A stretch of 64,000 nt of DNA from Paragordius varius (Eukaryota; Nematomorpha): the NCBI GenBank assembly GCA_964247055.1, contig OZ176050.1, positions 6,324,001 to 6,388,000 of the forward strand, given 5' to 3'. The position numbers and the translations under genes are program-made. The notes under the pieces were generated by a model. The model was not told where the DNA came from. It did no database searches and saw nothing but the letters and a program-made list of their open reading frames with translations. Positions 1 to 16,800 of this stretch are shown here, in pieces; the stretch's first letter is position 1; each line of letters opens with the position of its first letter.

Positions 1-663
1 AATGTCGCAACCAACTTTCTTTCATAAAATTGATATCATCCTTGTAATTAATTTGTGTTAAAGTTTCAGATACCACATCTTTTTGGTGCGAAATTAACAA
101 ATAGTCATTGGGTGTATGAAAATTTTTACTTAGCGTTATATCATTAAAATGGTTGTGGTACGCAGCGCGGACTTTAAGCGGTTCATTAACTCCACTTATT
201 TTCAGCAACGATACGTGAGATTGAGTTTTAACAAATTTTACATCCGAAGATTGACTAGGTATACGCGTCAATTTCCCGTTTAAAACATCCATAATAAAAT
301 AAGCATCCTTAAAGTTATCTACTTCGGCCTCGAAAAATAAAAATTCTATATATATTATATATGTCAAATACCATATTCCAAAGCGGTATCAAAATTTTGT
401 TGAATGCCAAACTTGGGAAGAATAACGGGATTTATTTGGGAGGTTTTAACGTTTTTCACAATCTTTAAATTGGTAAACTTTTTGGGGTAAATAAAATTTT
501 TCATTTTTTCCATAATTTCCCAATTGGATATGGTCATCCCGGAAGATTTTGTTGGGAATAAAACCAATATTTCAACTTTCAAAATGGGTTTTAAATATAA
601 TCTAAGTTCATCATTGAGCTTAAATAAGTGTTTGGAATCATTGCAAATCGAGACCCCTGCCAT
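1..663 (-). CDS. AKAP17A: AKAP17A-like protein (5' part, continues off the left edge)
   Basis: N-terminal part of a homologue of A-kinase anchor protein 17A (XE7/SFRS17A), a nuclear-speckle protein that binds protein kinase A regulatory subunits and influences splicing in vertebrates. Exon 1 is 663..372 and exon 2 is 345..1, still open at the window edge. Exon 1 contains LYLKP and ISNWEIMEKMK, matching human LYLKP and ISNWEVMERLK. Exon 2 opens with FLFFEAEVDN and later has LKVRAAY, matching human FIRFEGEVEN and LKVRAAE. The ATG at 663 puts LYLKP at residue 22, the same position as in the human protein, so this start is well supported. The intron (346-371) is only 26 nt, has GT and AG ends and restores the frame; without it the frame stops at once. 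The gene is divergent to NSUN5. The RS-rich and PKA-binding C-terminal parts lie outside the window. Confidence 0.85.
346..371 (-). other. 26-nt intron of AKAP17A
   Basis: The minus strand has GT at the 5' end and AG at the 3' end. Removing it joins codon phase 1 to phase 1 and gives ALEYEFLFFEAEV, which aligns with the family; reading through hits TGA inside the intron. Confidence 0.8.
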
Positions 664-693
664 TTGAATCACCAGGTGTACCTTTATTGTGCA
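664..693. promoter_or_regulatory. 30-bp gap between divergent start codons
   Basis: Only 30 bp separate the AKAP17A ATG (661-663, minus) from the NSUN5 ATG (694, plus). Each start is independently supported by alignment to the family N terminus. The 5' leaders must be extremely short, must overlap the neighbouring coding exon, or must be replaced by trans-splicing. No TATA-like or other promoter motif can be singled out. Confidence 0.5.
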
Positions 694-4481
<3,788 letters not shown>

Positions 4482-6406
4482 GTTAATATAATTATGCAAA
4501 TTATTTCAGGGCAAATAACTGGTATCGTTTTTTGGTCCCGGTTCTTACTATTTTTTTTTCTTTGGTTCTAGAAGATGATCCTGTTCAAATATTTTGGGTT
4601 AAAAAAGTTTAAAAAAATGGTTCCGATTTTATTGTTTTTTTGCAAAAAATGCTTCCGTTTCCTCTATTGTTTGCTTTAAATGGTTCAGGTAGCCTAAAAA
4701 TAAAGTGAACAATTATCCAAAAATATAAACATATGCACAGCAATATTTTATTGTTTACTTACTTTTATATAAATCGTTAAGGTTACCATTTAATTAATTT
4801 TTATTTAAAAATATATATTTTGGAACTGCATTTTGTTACTAAACATGTTTTACCGTTTTTTGTTATAATGGGCTAGAAGAATGGCAGATTTTGTTACATG
4901 ACAATGCTCCGTCCCCCTTAGCATAAATGAGAGAAACCCTAAAATCTCTTCGATGAAAAAGTCTTTTTCCGCTGTACTTTCCTAAAATACGCTATCGGAC
5001 TATCACCTATTTGCATCAATGGGGCACACGCGCCCAGAGCAATATTTCATTTAGATTTTATATGAGATGGATTTTGGTTAATTTATTAGGGAAATAAAGT
5101 GATTTAAGCCATGTAAAACTGTTACCCACATTAAATAATTCAATTTTAAATATAGTTCCTCTTATTGAAATACTATTTTCCACCAACCATAAGTGTTATT
5201 TTCAAATATCTGCATTTGTCATTTATATTAATAAAAATAGATTTCATATGTATATCACAAATGACAAATATATGAAATCATGAATCTTCAAAATAAATGT
5301 GAGCAGGCAAAACATTATTTATGGTAAGGGATTAGAGGTAAATCCAAATGACATTCTAATCATAATAATAAACAATTCTCCAAGGATCTTTATATGATAT
5401 GAATTTGAATGATGATGGAAACACAAACCCTGTTAGCGAATATGGACACTAAAAAGTTACTCATCATTCTATAATATATGCCAGCTAAACGATAATTACC
5501 TTTTAATGGATTTATTTAGCTGTTTCGATACAGTGTTTGTGTGCTTTTGTAATGAAGATACATACCATCACATAATCTAAAATATTATATCTTATTTTTC
5601 TTGCCAAAAGTAAATTGATCTATGGATATAATTTGTTTTTTATCAAATTTAAAAGGATGGATCCATAAAAAATATTTATTTTTGCAACAACATACTATAT
5701 AAATAGAGAGAGAGAGAACAAATACCTAGAATACCTAATGACAATAATATTATGATTGTAATAATGAATTGGTATTTTAAAAAAGTAAAGTAAGTGGTTG
5801 GTATAAATCTTGGCTATTATATAAACGATACTACAAACAAATTCATAAAGAGAGAGAGATAACAAATAATTGGTGGTTAGTTATCCTTGAAAATAGGCTC
5901 AACTTTATTATCTAGGCGAAAAATGAGCATAATATATTCTAAGCACATAGCGTTTTTCAAATTGACCGCTTGATTTATTTATCATTTGCTCAATACTATT
6001 ATTTGGACATTTTATAGGAAATAAACCTAATAAATGATAATGGAAATAGATAAAGATTAAGATAAAATTGGCGTTTTTGTCCGTCAAATTAATTGAGAAT
6101 TATGTTTTAGTTTGTTTGAAACTTTGCCGCTGAATTACAACCAAAGCACCACAATTACTAATTATAGTTAATTTTTGTTTAAAAACCTGTAATTAATCGA
6201 TTTTTAATTTGTTAACTTTGGCTTAAATTATTAATATTTAATTTTTGATTTAAAAGTTTTACTAGCGATACTTATTGGTAATGACTCTAAGACCCTTTCT
6301 CGTATAAAACTGGCAACAATCATCAAATGCCTAATTGAAATCAAATTGTTTCCCTACACTTATTCATTCGACTGATAATGTTTAAATGCACCAATTCTGA
6401 ATATAT
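4482..6406. other. Intergenic, mostly featureless
   Basis: AT-rich spacer after NSUN5. Apart from the mariner remnant near 4865-5090 and two short GA runs (about 5705 and 5849, both followed by AACAAAT), I see no coding exon or RNA gene. Confidence 0.6.
4865..5090 (+). mobile_element. Mariner transposase remnant (C-terminal part)
   Basis: A conceptual read across frames gives WQILLHDNAPSPLA, then RETLKSL, then SDYHLFASMGH and PEQYF. These match the mariner/Tc1-like transposase segment with HDNARPHTA, RETLKEL and PSDYHLFRSM, which contains the second and third acidic catalytic positions. The copy has several in-frame stops and at least one frameshift within about 200 bp and is clearly dead. 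The N-terminal half and the terminal repeats were not found. Confidence 0.75.
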
Positions 6407-6424
6407 TATACCATTTTTCATGCA

Positions 6425-6665
6425 AAAACATCATTTTTTCAACCAAATGCAACATTTTTTCAACCAAACGCAACATTTTTTCAAGCAAACGCAACATTTT
6501 TTCAAGCAAAGACATCATTTTTTCAAGCAAACGCAACATTTTTTCAAGCAAACGCAACATTTTTTCAAGCAAACGCAACATTTTTTCAAGCAAACGCAAC
6601 ATTTTTTCATCCAAACGCAACATTTTTTCAACCAAAGACAACATTTTTTCAAGCAAAAACAACAA
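6425..6665 (+). repeat. 21-bp minisatellite, left foldback arm
   Basis: About 12 units built on CAACATTTTTTCAAGCAAAC plus one base, with variants reading CATCATTTTTT or CAACCAAA. Because 21 is a multiple of three the array is open in several frames (it reads as QHFFKQT repeats), but there is no sign that it is a gene. Confidence 0.9.
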
Positions 6666-6875
6666 TTTTTTAAAAATTAAAAACCATTTTTTTATTTTAA
6701 GACATATTAAATTTAAAGTTAATGGAAATTAATTTTAGCGTAGAATTATGATTTTTATTATTTTATCATAAATATGTGATGGTATGATTGATTTTCAAAC
6801 AAAATTTTGCCCATAATTGCATTATTTATATTATATTTTTTTTTTACAACAGTTTCACTAAATCAATAAATACAA

Positions 6876-7356
6876 CTTGCGCTTTAAGAGTGTCTTGTTT
6901 AAAGTTTCTTTCATTTTTTTGCAAACAACCGTTATTTTCGTATGTAATTATCTATTTTTTTTAATTTAAACTAATATCTTTATTTATTAGTATTTGAATC
7001 AAAAATAATATTTTTATAGTAAAAACATCTTTATTTGTTTCGAACTAATTTTCTTTAAATCAATATTATTAACTTATTGATGTTTTAAACTAAATATTAC
7101 GATTAATAACCCACAAATCCTAGATGTTTAATAATGTTAAATTTTTTATAAAAAATAATATTGATATATGGTTCTTATGAAAGAAATGGTATTCCCTTAA
7201 AAGTTTAGGAAATAAAGAAAATAGGTTAATGATAGGATAGATGAATATAATATTGCTTGATTAATAAAAGTTAGAATCAAAATTAAAATATTGAAGGACC
7301 AAATTGAAGTGTTCTAGGACCAACTTTAAATTTTCAAGGACAATTTTGAAGCGCAA
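6876..7356. mobile_element. MITE-B copy nested between the foldback arms
   Basis: The ends read CTTGCGCTTTAAGAGTGTC on the left and the related inverse GGACAATTTTGAAGCGCAAA on the right. The interior (ATTAATAACC, AAAAAATAATATTGATATATGG) matches that of the elements at 52407-52910 and 58613-59122. This copy is well diverged from those two. Confidence 0.5.
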
Positions 7357-7567
7357 AATGTATGGACTGATAAGGTTAAACTAAAGTTGTAAAAGAATAA
7401 AATAATATAAATAATGCAATTATGGGCAAAATTTTGTTTGAAAATCAATCATACCATCAATATTTATGATAAAATAATAAAAATCATAATTCTACGCTAA
7501 AATTAATTTCCATTAACTTTAAATTTAATATGTCTTAAAATAAAAAAAATGGTTTTTAATTTTTAAA

Positions 7568-7820
7568 AAATTGTTGTTTTTGCTTGAAAAAATGTTGTCT
7601 TTGGTTGAAAAAATGTTGCGTTTGGATGAAAAAATGTTGCGTTTGGATGAAAAAATGTTGCGTTTGCTTGAAAAAATGTTGCGTTTGCATGAAAAATGTT
7701 GCGTTTGCTTGAAAAAATGATGTCTTTGCTTGAAAAAATGTTGCGTTTGCTTGAAAGAATGTTGCGTTTGGTTGAAAAAATGTTGCATTTGGTTGAAAAA
7801 ATGATGTTTTTGCATGAAAA
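7568..7820 (-). repeat. 21-bp minisatellite, right foldback arm
   Basis: Reverse-complement counterpart of the left array, about 12 units of GTTGCGTTTGCTTGAAAAAA plus one base. It has a few unit-level differences from the left arm, including one shorter A run near 7690 and a slightly different order of unit variants. Confidence 0.9.
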
Positions 7821-7828
7821 ATGGTATA

Positions 7829-10800
7829 TGTTTGAATTTTTTCAATAAATTTGATAAAAATAATTAAGTTTTTTTCATATATCCAATATTATGCGTTTAG
7901 TTTACTGAATTAAATGTCATAGGTAGATACTGTTCCCAAACAGTTGTTACTGTTAAATATGGGCTCTTTCAATGTTGCCAATGTTTGATACATTATGAAA
8001 ATTGATGAAATCTGTACCCGATAATTATTATTAATTGATAATAACTTTTGATTATTTTGATCATTTTTAATGCATTTATATCGTTGTATCTGAAAAAGTT
8101 AGGCGGTTATTATACAATTGTATCTCAAAATTTGCATAGCTGCCATATATTTTGAATTATAAATTTAATTTGGATGTACCTTTCAGTTATTTATCGTTTT
8201 TGTTCCAAATATTTGTTTTATATGGTCGGCATTTCACGCAGGATGCTTTATCCCGCAGTTGTTTTTTAGAAAGCACTTTGAATTTTTTTCTTTTAAAGTA
8301 TATATATATATATATATATAAATATATATATATTTATATAAACAAAACCTCTATTAATTATATAGTTCCATGGGCGACAATTTGCTCCAATAATTTATTT
8401 TTAGGGATTGTTTATTTTGATATAATGTCATTTTAACGGGGGAAGCGGCTGAATACAGAGGCTAATTTAACAAAGTAGGCCAACTATGTGCGGCGCTTTT
8501 AATAAATAATATGGGCCTGGACACTCTTTCTGGAAATTTTTCTCAAAGCCTACATTATGTCATAATGTGTCATATTGTCAAATTTAGAGTCAAAAATGTA
8601 GTTTCGATTTTTTTCATTTTTGAATAGTGTAAATCACCAGCTTTAGGATCTTAAAAAGTGGTTCAGGGTTAAAAATCAACTCAAATACTGATAAGTATGT
8701 TAGAAAAATTTTCATTATATATTTATTGAAGATTTAAAATGGTTAACAAATAGGTGCCAAGTTCTAAAATCAGTTTTCTGGATTTATTTTCCTCATATGC
8801 AAAGTCCATTTAATGGATTCTAATAGCTGGTTGGTTTTAGTAATACTAAAATAAGTGAAATTATCTAAATCTTGGCACGCTATGTATATAATTATAAGAG
8901 AACGCTTTATAAATTATTATTTTTTGCCTAAATAATAAGGGTTTATATGTCAAGAGTGAACCGAGATCAGGGTACTTCCTGGGCGCTTGGTACTTAAACT
9001 TGGGTGACAAAATTTCTAGAAATTGCGCAATCGGCTCTTTTGGAACCGATCTAAACTTAAAATCAATTTGTTTAGCAAAATGCTCGTTATTGCAATATTT
9101 ATTTTGTCAGTAATAAAAATTTCATTGCTTTTTAAAAAGAAGATTTATTGTTTTAATCCGTAAAGAGTTTAGTTTTCAGGAAAACTGCGACTTCGTTTCG
9201 TTTTTTGGGGGCCTAACATATGCGGATAAACACACTTGACTATTTTTTAGCTTATTAAAAATAAAACATAAATGGTCGTGGATGGGTCTATTTTTCATAA
9301 AAAAAGCTTACACGCTCTAATTTAAATTATTTCAAATATAAATAAATGGTCGAAAAAAATTGCAGACAAATTTGACATTACCATCGGTAATCAGATTTCC
9401 ATATCAAGGGTATTTATTTTGGTAGATGTATACATATATCATCTAATTCCTTCTCCTAATATTTGACTAGTATTAAGCGCAATTAAATTCTTTTTTTAAA
9501 TATATAGATTACTAAAATGCAATATAAATAAAATTAAATAAATTCTAACATATTTTCACTTTTTCCTTTGTAAAATCGCGATGGTTTCTGTCGGCAAATG
9601 ATAAAATTGAAGGAGCTAGGCCCCATATTTTATGGCGACAGCCTCTTCTCCATAAAAAAAAGTTACTATCATGATAATTATAATTTTTGAACTTTCTTCT
9701 AGGCATGCAGAAAAGAATTAATTTGGTTTTTATTTTTAACATATATAAAATTATCTGTTTCTGTTAAACAAACACACTTTGTATCCTTCTAAAATATTTG
9801 TCGCATAATTTCGAATTAAATTATACGTCTAAACCAATGTTTGACATGACAATGACATATTCTAACGTTTATAAGAAAAAAAATAATTTATGATCTGTTG
9901 TCTCCTCTACCCTTAAATGGGCGAAAAATGTCACCCTTTGTCATAGCACATATTATATCTTTTCGCGTTAATAGATTATTATTATAATTAAATTTATAAT
10001 AAAAAATTATAAATCTTGGTTGATATATTCTGTGGTTTTTTATATTTTTATTGCCCAAGAAATAAGTCTAGGCTAGGACAAGAAAATTGTTGACAAATAT
10101 TTGGATATAGATAATTTATGACCAAAATATCATTAATTCATTAATTATATGCAAAATAATATTTACAACGTATATCATAATTAAAATTATAAGATATGCT
10201 TTTCTTAGAATTAGTAGGTATTTGTAGTTAAAAATATAATTTTTCTAAATATTTTATAGTTTTTCACCTTGAGTTCAGGTACATTTATATTTTAACCACC
10301 ATACTAAAAAATTATTCAACTAAAATGTGGTTAATTGTTTATTATCTTTGGTAAAAATAAATTTTTGAAATTTTTTTAAGAGGGCAGTATCTCTCCTTTC
10401 CAATTTTCGGCTGTACAGTATAAAATTTAAAAAAAAATAAAAAAAAATGTTATATACCACTTCAAAGAAATGATATAATTGAGAGCAGAGCGTATCGTAT
10501 CTATCATTTTATGACCATAATTATTTTTAGATGATATATATATATACCTTTATCATTAATAAAGTTAAACGATTATGTACTCTATCTCCCTCCATCTTGA
10601 TAAGTTCATCAAAAAATGTACATTTGGAAATATTCAGTTTGAAATAACTTAAGCATACCACCACAGGTGAGTACAAAATTTGTTTTTTTTATTACATTTA
10701 TTAACCTGGCAAATTTAATATCCCTAGTAGCTAAAGGACAATATTCATTATAATAATATGTTTGATGTGTTAATCTTAAAAATGAACCAAAATTTTGCAA

Positions 10801-13800
10801 GAAATGGTTGCGTCCTATTTTGTGGGCAGAAGGATAGAAATTGAGACATATATTTTAGACGCTAAATTTTAATATAAGCGCTTCTTGGTAAAGGAAAGAG
10901 AACAAAAAATAAATATCCTAAAGTTTAGAATCCGTAAATTGTATAAAATGAAATTATATATTATGTAAAATTATAATTATCGCAACATAGTGTGTACTCT
11001 CATAGTTTTTTAACCAAAACCAACGAGGAAAAAAACACACAAGAAAGTTTGGTTTTGGAGAAAACAAGATAATGATGATATAATTATCTATCTTTGTAAA
11101 TTTAATATTAATAATATAATTTATTTCCCTCTGCGGTGGTTATGTCGGCTGTATCATATTTATACAATTCCGTGCCGAGATAAAAATATAAAATTTTAAT
11201 AAATTAAATAATCAAATTTATAATTTTTACGATTGATTTTCAGAGTTACCAGCACATATGTTGGAAACAATTTCTTATCCCATTTAGAAAGATCAAAAAT
11301 GTTAAGGCGCGTCGCATTACTTAACCTATTAAATAAAGAGCTATTATTTATCAAATTAGTTTAGAGTCTAAAATATTTTAAATTAGTGAATTTAATATAT
11401 TTGTTATATTTTAAAATAACTAATATTTTTAGAGTAATTTAAAATGATACTACTTTCCGTTCTTGTTTCCAATTTAAAATTTTTCCTTGTGAATATTTAT
11501 AGTTATACAAATGAAATTTAACCCCTACACGCATTGTGTAATAAAAAGGTTTATTATTATTTCCTCTTAAACTGCTGCATTCAAATTTAATTTTAGATTT
11601 TTACCTGTAATCTTTTGGATTTTTACCTGTAATCCAGTAAAGTACGAAAGGTATATACATTTTTAAAAAAATCGTTTTAATTTTATCGTTTTTTTAAATA
11701 GCTACTATACAAAATAATCAGCTTTGAATAAGATTCTTCAATGTGACCACAATCAAAAACCCCATAAAAAGTTTTAATAAAATTCAACTTTTTAAAGAAA
11801 TAAAAAACCCAGCTTTGTAAAATTGTGGGAGGTAGTAGGAGGGAGTTGGAAATAAATCAGATTGATAAATAAAAAATAATTGGATTTTTATATTATTATA
11901 TCAGTTATCATTAAAATGAGAATATAAGTGAGAGGATAGATAAGAACCGACTTACATCCCTAAAAATCTGTGCGACTTAAGTGCTGAGATATTTTATGCT
12001 CCACAATATGTAATAAATATCTTTAGGTTTTATAACAAACCACACATTAGTGCGTGTTTTGTAATGCAGTGTGTTCGAAATAAAGTAAAAAAATTAATGA
12101 TAAAGTATGGGGGAAAATGTATGATTAGTGCGACAATAGAGAATTTTAAACCATATTCTCCATTTAATTCCATATTTACGGTTTAATATTTTGCAAAACT
12201 TTTATGGGGAGTTAAAAATACAATTTTATGACTGTAAGAATAATATGCCAATGATCCACGGCTTCACATGTTAATTTCTAGACACTGTTAAAACAAAATC
12301 AAGTTTATTTCTGATTCCTTAGAAAATAATAGCTGATCTGACCGTTTCGTTTAATTTTTAATAGTTCAACTAATGCCAAAAGTTATAGTTGCCAAAAAAG
12401 GATTTTATTAAATTTATGGCATAACATCAGTTTTTTGTAATTATGGAAGACAATATGATAACTAGCTATTTTTGGAGATGATGACAAATGTAAATGCAAA
12501 TATATATTTTAAATGAGAAAAGAATATTTATATTTGTTTGAATGATGAAACACCATAAATAAAGAATGTGCGTTTTAGCTGTTTATGTAATTTTTTTATT
12601 TATTGAAATTTAAAAAGTGAAATATTTTGAAACATTCATCCTCAATTAACTCTTATCTGAATTACTAAAATTTAAGTCACAATGATAATTTAAGGAATAA
12701 AAGATAGTAAATAGGGTAGGAAAAATAGTTTACAGTTATATGTTTTTGAATATATCTGCTAGATTTCTTTATTTAAATGTGGGAAATTTTCTTTTTAAAA
12801 CTCTTTTAAACTTAACATATAGATAGCAATTTATGAAAAGTGTTACAAATTTTAACCTGAATTACATGTTTTCTTTGCTAAAAAATAATTTTATGAATAA
12901 TATTAAAAAATGGTTTAGTAAGAAGTACTAATCTCTATTGTTTTCACACTTTATATTAATTTAATATAATTATTATTATAAATAGTCTTTAGAAAAAATA
13001 TGTGGAAATTGTCACGTTTTTAGAGTCTTGTGTATAATTCTCCAGATCGATTTTTACTTTTCATATAACATTTATTTCCTTAATAAATAATTGTTTTAGT
13101 ATTATAATATTTACATTTTAAAATCTATGATTTAAACAAATTATTTTACAATTAAGGATGGGCTAGAGTGATCCAAAAACACTTTGAACAAGGATTTATC
13201 ACATATGAATTAATTAATCATAAAAAATGGAAAAATTTCTATTTAATATTTTAATTTATTCTTATATTGGTTAATTTCGGTTTGTTTCATTTCTAGCGCC
13301 GTCAAACCGGTAATTATTTTGTAACTGCTTCTTAAAAGTTCCTTTTATTTTATAACCCAAATTTTATGAGAATTGGTTATCATACAAAATTTAAAGGTAC
13401 TATAATGAAACAATGACATAACTTATAAAGGGGAAAAAATATTTTTGATTAATTTATGACCCAAAATGCAACAAAAAAGGTATAGGAGGTGTTAAAAGGG
13501 TTGTGAGATTACCTACGGTGACACACATTTGCATTTAATATTACACAATTTTTTTATACATTTTTTGCTTTTAATTTTCTTTACATTCTTTATTTCCAGG
13601 GGTATCTACAAACACAGAACTTTTAAGGTGCCAAATTATCATATTTCTTTTTTTGTTGAAAAATATATCGTGTTTTGCAAGAAAAAAAGTTTTTTATTGT
13701 GCATAAATATACACACCTATATATATATTATTACAAAATGGCTTCATCCAAGCTAGCGACACTGTTTTTTCATCAAGTTTTTAGCCGAATTCAAACTCTA

Positions 13801-16800
13801 AAAAGGAAATTTTATTTTTTACAAGAGAGTATAAAATTAAAACTATAATATAATTTGTTTAAATTTTCCCGATAATCTTACAACCAGACAAAATTAAAAT
13901 ATTAAATAATGCTAATCTACCTTACATTATTTTTTTGGACGGGCAATAAATTATCTTTAATTGGTTATAAGGGGCCTTTAATTAATAAATGGAAAAAATG
14001 GAAATATATCTTGCTTAATTTGCACAAAATATGTATAATATAAAATTAATTATTTCTCTTCACCAATTTATAGGTCTTCATAACCAATAATACGGTTATT
14101 CACTATATGGAAATAAAGGTTGGAACCTAAAAAAATTCAAAAATGTAAATTTCCATATTTGTCGTAATTGCTATTGTTAGTATTTGTTTGATGTCGTTTT
14201 TATGGCATAACAAATATAACAAGCAAATAATTATTTTTTGTGTGACACATAATTTTAACCACATTTTTTTATTTTTTTATTTTTGGATTATTAGACTTGT
14301 GAAGGAAGGGGACCTTCAAATTTGTGAAAATAGTCTTTTTTATGATAATAAAAATAAAAGAAAAAGTAATATAAATATATTTAAATATTAATTTTTGTTT
14401 TCATTCAAAATTTTGTGTGTGTGCTTAATTGGCTAGGGATTTGTTTAAATTACAGTTGCTATAAAAAAATTGCTATTGTTTTTCACACCATAATCGTATT
14501 GTCTCTTTTTTCAACAGAAGAAAGAAAGAAGGACGAAATGTAAATTTGAAAATTTTAAAATCTATTTTTTTCCAGTTCAAATTAAAATTAATATTTTTTT
14601 TCATTTTTCCTACAAGATCAAAAACACTGTTAACACCTAAACAATGAAAATCTATATAGTTTTAACTTACATCTAATTGGTTCATAAATGGTAATAAAAA
14701 AATTAAACTAAAAATTACGATAATTAGCTGGCTGGGTAATTGCAAATTCGTGATCTGAAATAAATTAATGGGCCTACTTTGGCATTCAAAATCATTCCTT
14801 CGCTAATACAATTCGATTATATCAAGGCGCAACCAATATAAATTGGTGGTTTTAGTGATAAAAACAAATTGTGAAAACTCGCCTGATGCAAAAAAATTAT
14901 TTTGTTTCAAAGAGTTTAAATTTTGGAAGATTGGTTCAATTTAAATTCTAACGGTTTAATTTGATTTGTTATTTTAAAATAAAATTTTAAATTAGACAAA
15001 TATACCTTTTATTAATAATGTAACTTTCTTTATTCGAAAGTTAAGATAACTGACAAAATTCCTAAATTAACACAGATTTTAATTAATTTTGAATCTTTTT
15101 TTGTTAGCTCTCCCGAAATTTAAATAAAGTGAAAAGCCACAATAAACTTAAAATTTTCTTTAACTTCTATGGATTCATAGATTTCATTTTCATACAAATT
15201 ATAAATAATAAAAGTCGATCATTAAAATTTTCATAATACTCAAGGATATTTCTAATCAAAATCTGGTCGCGCAATTTTATTCAAATAGAATTACACATTA
15301 ACTTTCAAATTGGCTCCATAAACAAAAATCAAAATTGAGATGTAATTTATTAAATAATACATACATATATTACATAAAATAAGTTTGGTTTTCTTATCTT
15401 TTTAATTAATCTATAATCTATTTCTTATTTTGCTAAAAAAATTATAAAGATTCCACTTCTACAATATATAGTTTATTCTTAAAAATATTTAATGTACACA
15501 TGTATGTATCTAACATACCTCTCTCATCATACACCTTAACTAGTTATATTTTCTATGTATGTATACTTAAAACGCATTATAAAATAGAAATATATATAGA
15601 TATACTTTTTTTTTTCATTTGGATCCTTTTTTTCGTTTTGAGCATTTCTACGCACTACAAAGATAAATATACATTTTCATTTATTGCAAATCATAAATAA
15701 ATTTTTGGTATTGAATGGCAAATAATTATTTTTCCAATCACATTTATTTCAAATCCGGTATTTTATTTTAATTTACCTACCTGGGCACTGATTTGAAGGG
15801 ATAACATTCTAATTTCAAAACATCTGATTCGCGACCGTTATAAAATCACCCAAAAACATTGGTCAAAATTAAATAAACATTTTACACCATAGACCAAACT
15901 ATTCCAATTTTTTTTATTATAAATAAAAAAGTTCACTTCATTTTACCGTTTAACTTGCATTGAAAAATAGTGTGTGTCTGCATTATTCCCTTGTTTTTTG
16001 GGAATTCATTATAGTATAATAACCCTTAAAACATTTTATTTTTATAACATGTAATTTACCGTATATGCTATGCTATTTTCATCTCGCAATTAACTTTGAT
16101 GGCTAATTATTCAAATTTTTACATTTTTGTAGTTTAAACATAGCTTTTAGAATTACAGAAGTTATTGTTGTGCAATTTTAGCATTTTTTTCGCCTTAGAA
16201 AATTTACTTTTGTTTGAAATTATTCTAAACTGATGATTTCGGAAATTTTAGTGAAAGTCCTTACAATTAAATCTAAATTCTAATGGATATTCTAATTATT
16301 CTGATCATTATTTTAAATTGTTGGATATATCATTCAAATTGTGACAAAAGTATATTTTGAATAGTTTATTAATATGATTATTAAATTTTAACATTTACCA
16401 AATTATATACAAGTTTTTGTGTTTGAACTTTCCAAACGTGTTTGAATTCCAAGTTAGTTTTGTCCTTTTATATATAAGATAAAAATCTTTTACAATTATA
16501 AATCATCAGAATTTTCGTTAAATAATATAAAAATATCGCTGATTTTATATTTATATTTTAATAGCAAAATAATTGAAAACATACAATAAGCATATTTTGG
16601 TTCTGATAAAATTTAGGCCGCCATTCATAATTAAATTTGTTATAATACAGTATAATGTAAACTTTACAATAAACATCATTTTCGTATATACTTCAACGTT
16701 TTTTTGCAAAAACCCTTATATTTAAAAAGGGTAATTGCCCATTAGGTTTACCTAAAATATAAATTGCTACAACTTTTTTTTCCATCGATTATATAACATA

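Larger units (their letters stand above)
6407..7828. mobile_element. Foldback-type element with minisatellite arms
   Basis: The outer arms 6407-6835 and 7401-7828 (about 429 bp each) are near-perfect reverse complements. The outer 260 bp of each arm is a tandem array of a 21-bp unit and the inner 170 bp is unique sequence, including TAATTTTAGCGTAGAATTATG. Long inverted repeats made of short tandem repeats are the hallmark of foldback (FB/Galileo-like) elements. The 565-bp middle contains a smaller TIR element. Few mismatches between the arms suggest a recent origin or gene conversion between arms. No transposase is present and no clear target duplication was seen. Confidence 0.8.

Noticed and set aside
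6360-6680. Open frames on both strands encoding repetitive QHFFKQT or LLEKMLR peptides
   Set aside because: By-product of a 21-bp tandem repeat whose unit is a multiple of three; mirrored in the inverted arm at 7525-7845.
6425-7820. CRISPR-like array
   Set aside because: The 21-bp units are contiguous with no spacers, and this is animal nuclear DNA.
9545-9742. Minus-strand open frame of 65 codons
   Set aside because: No recognisable domain, no convincing start and no neighbouring exons; compatible with chance.
10609-10800. Minus-strand open frame of 63 codons
   Set aside because: No family resemblance and no adjacent exons.
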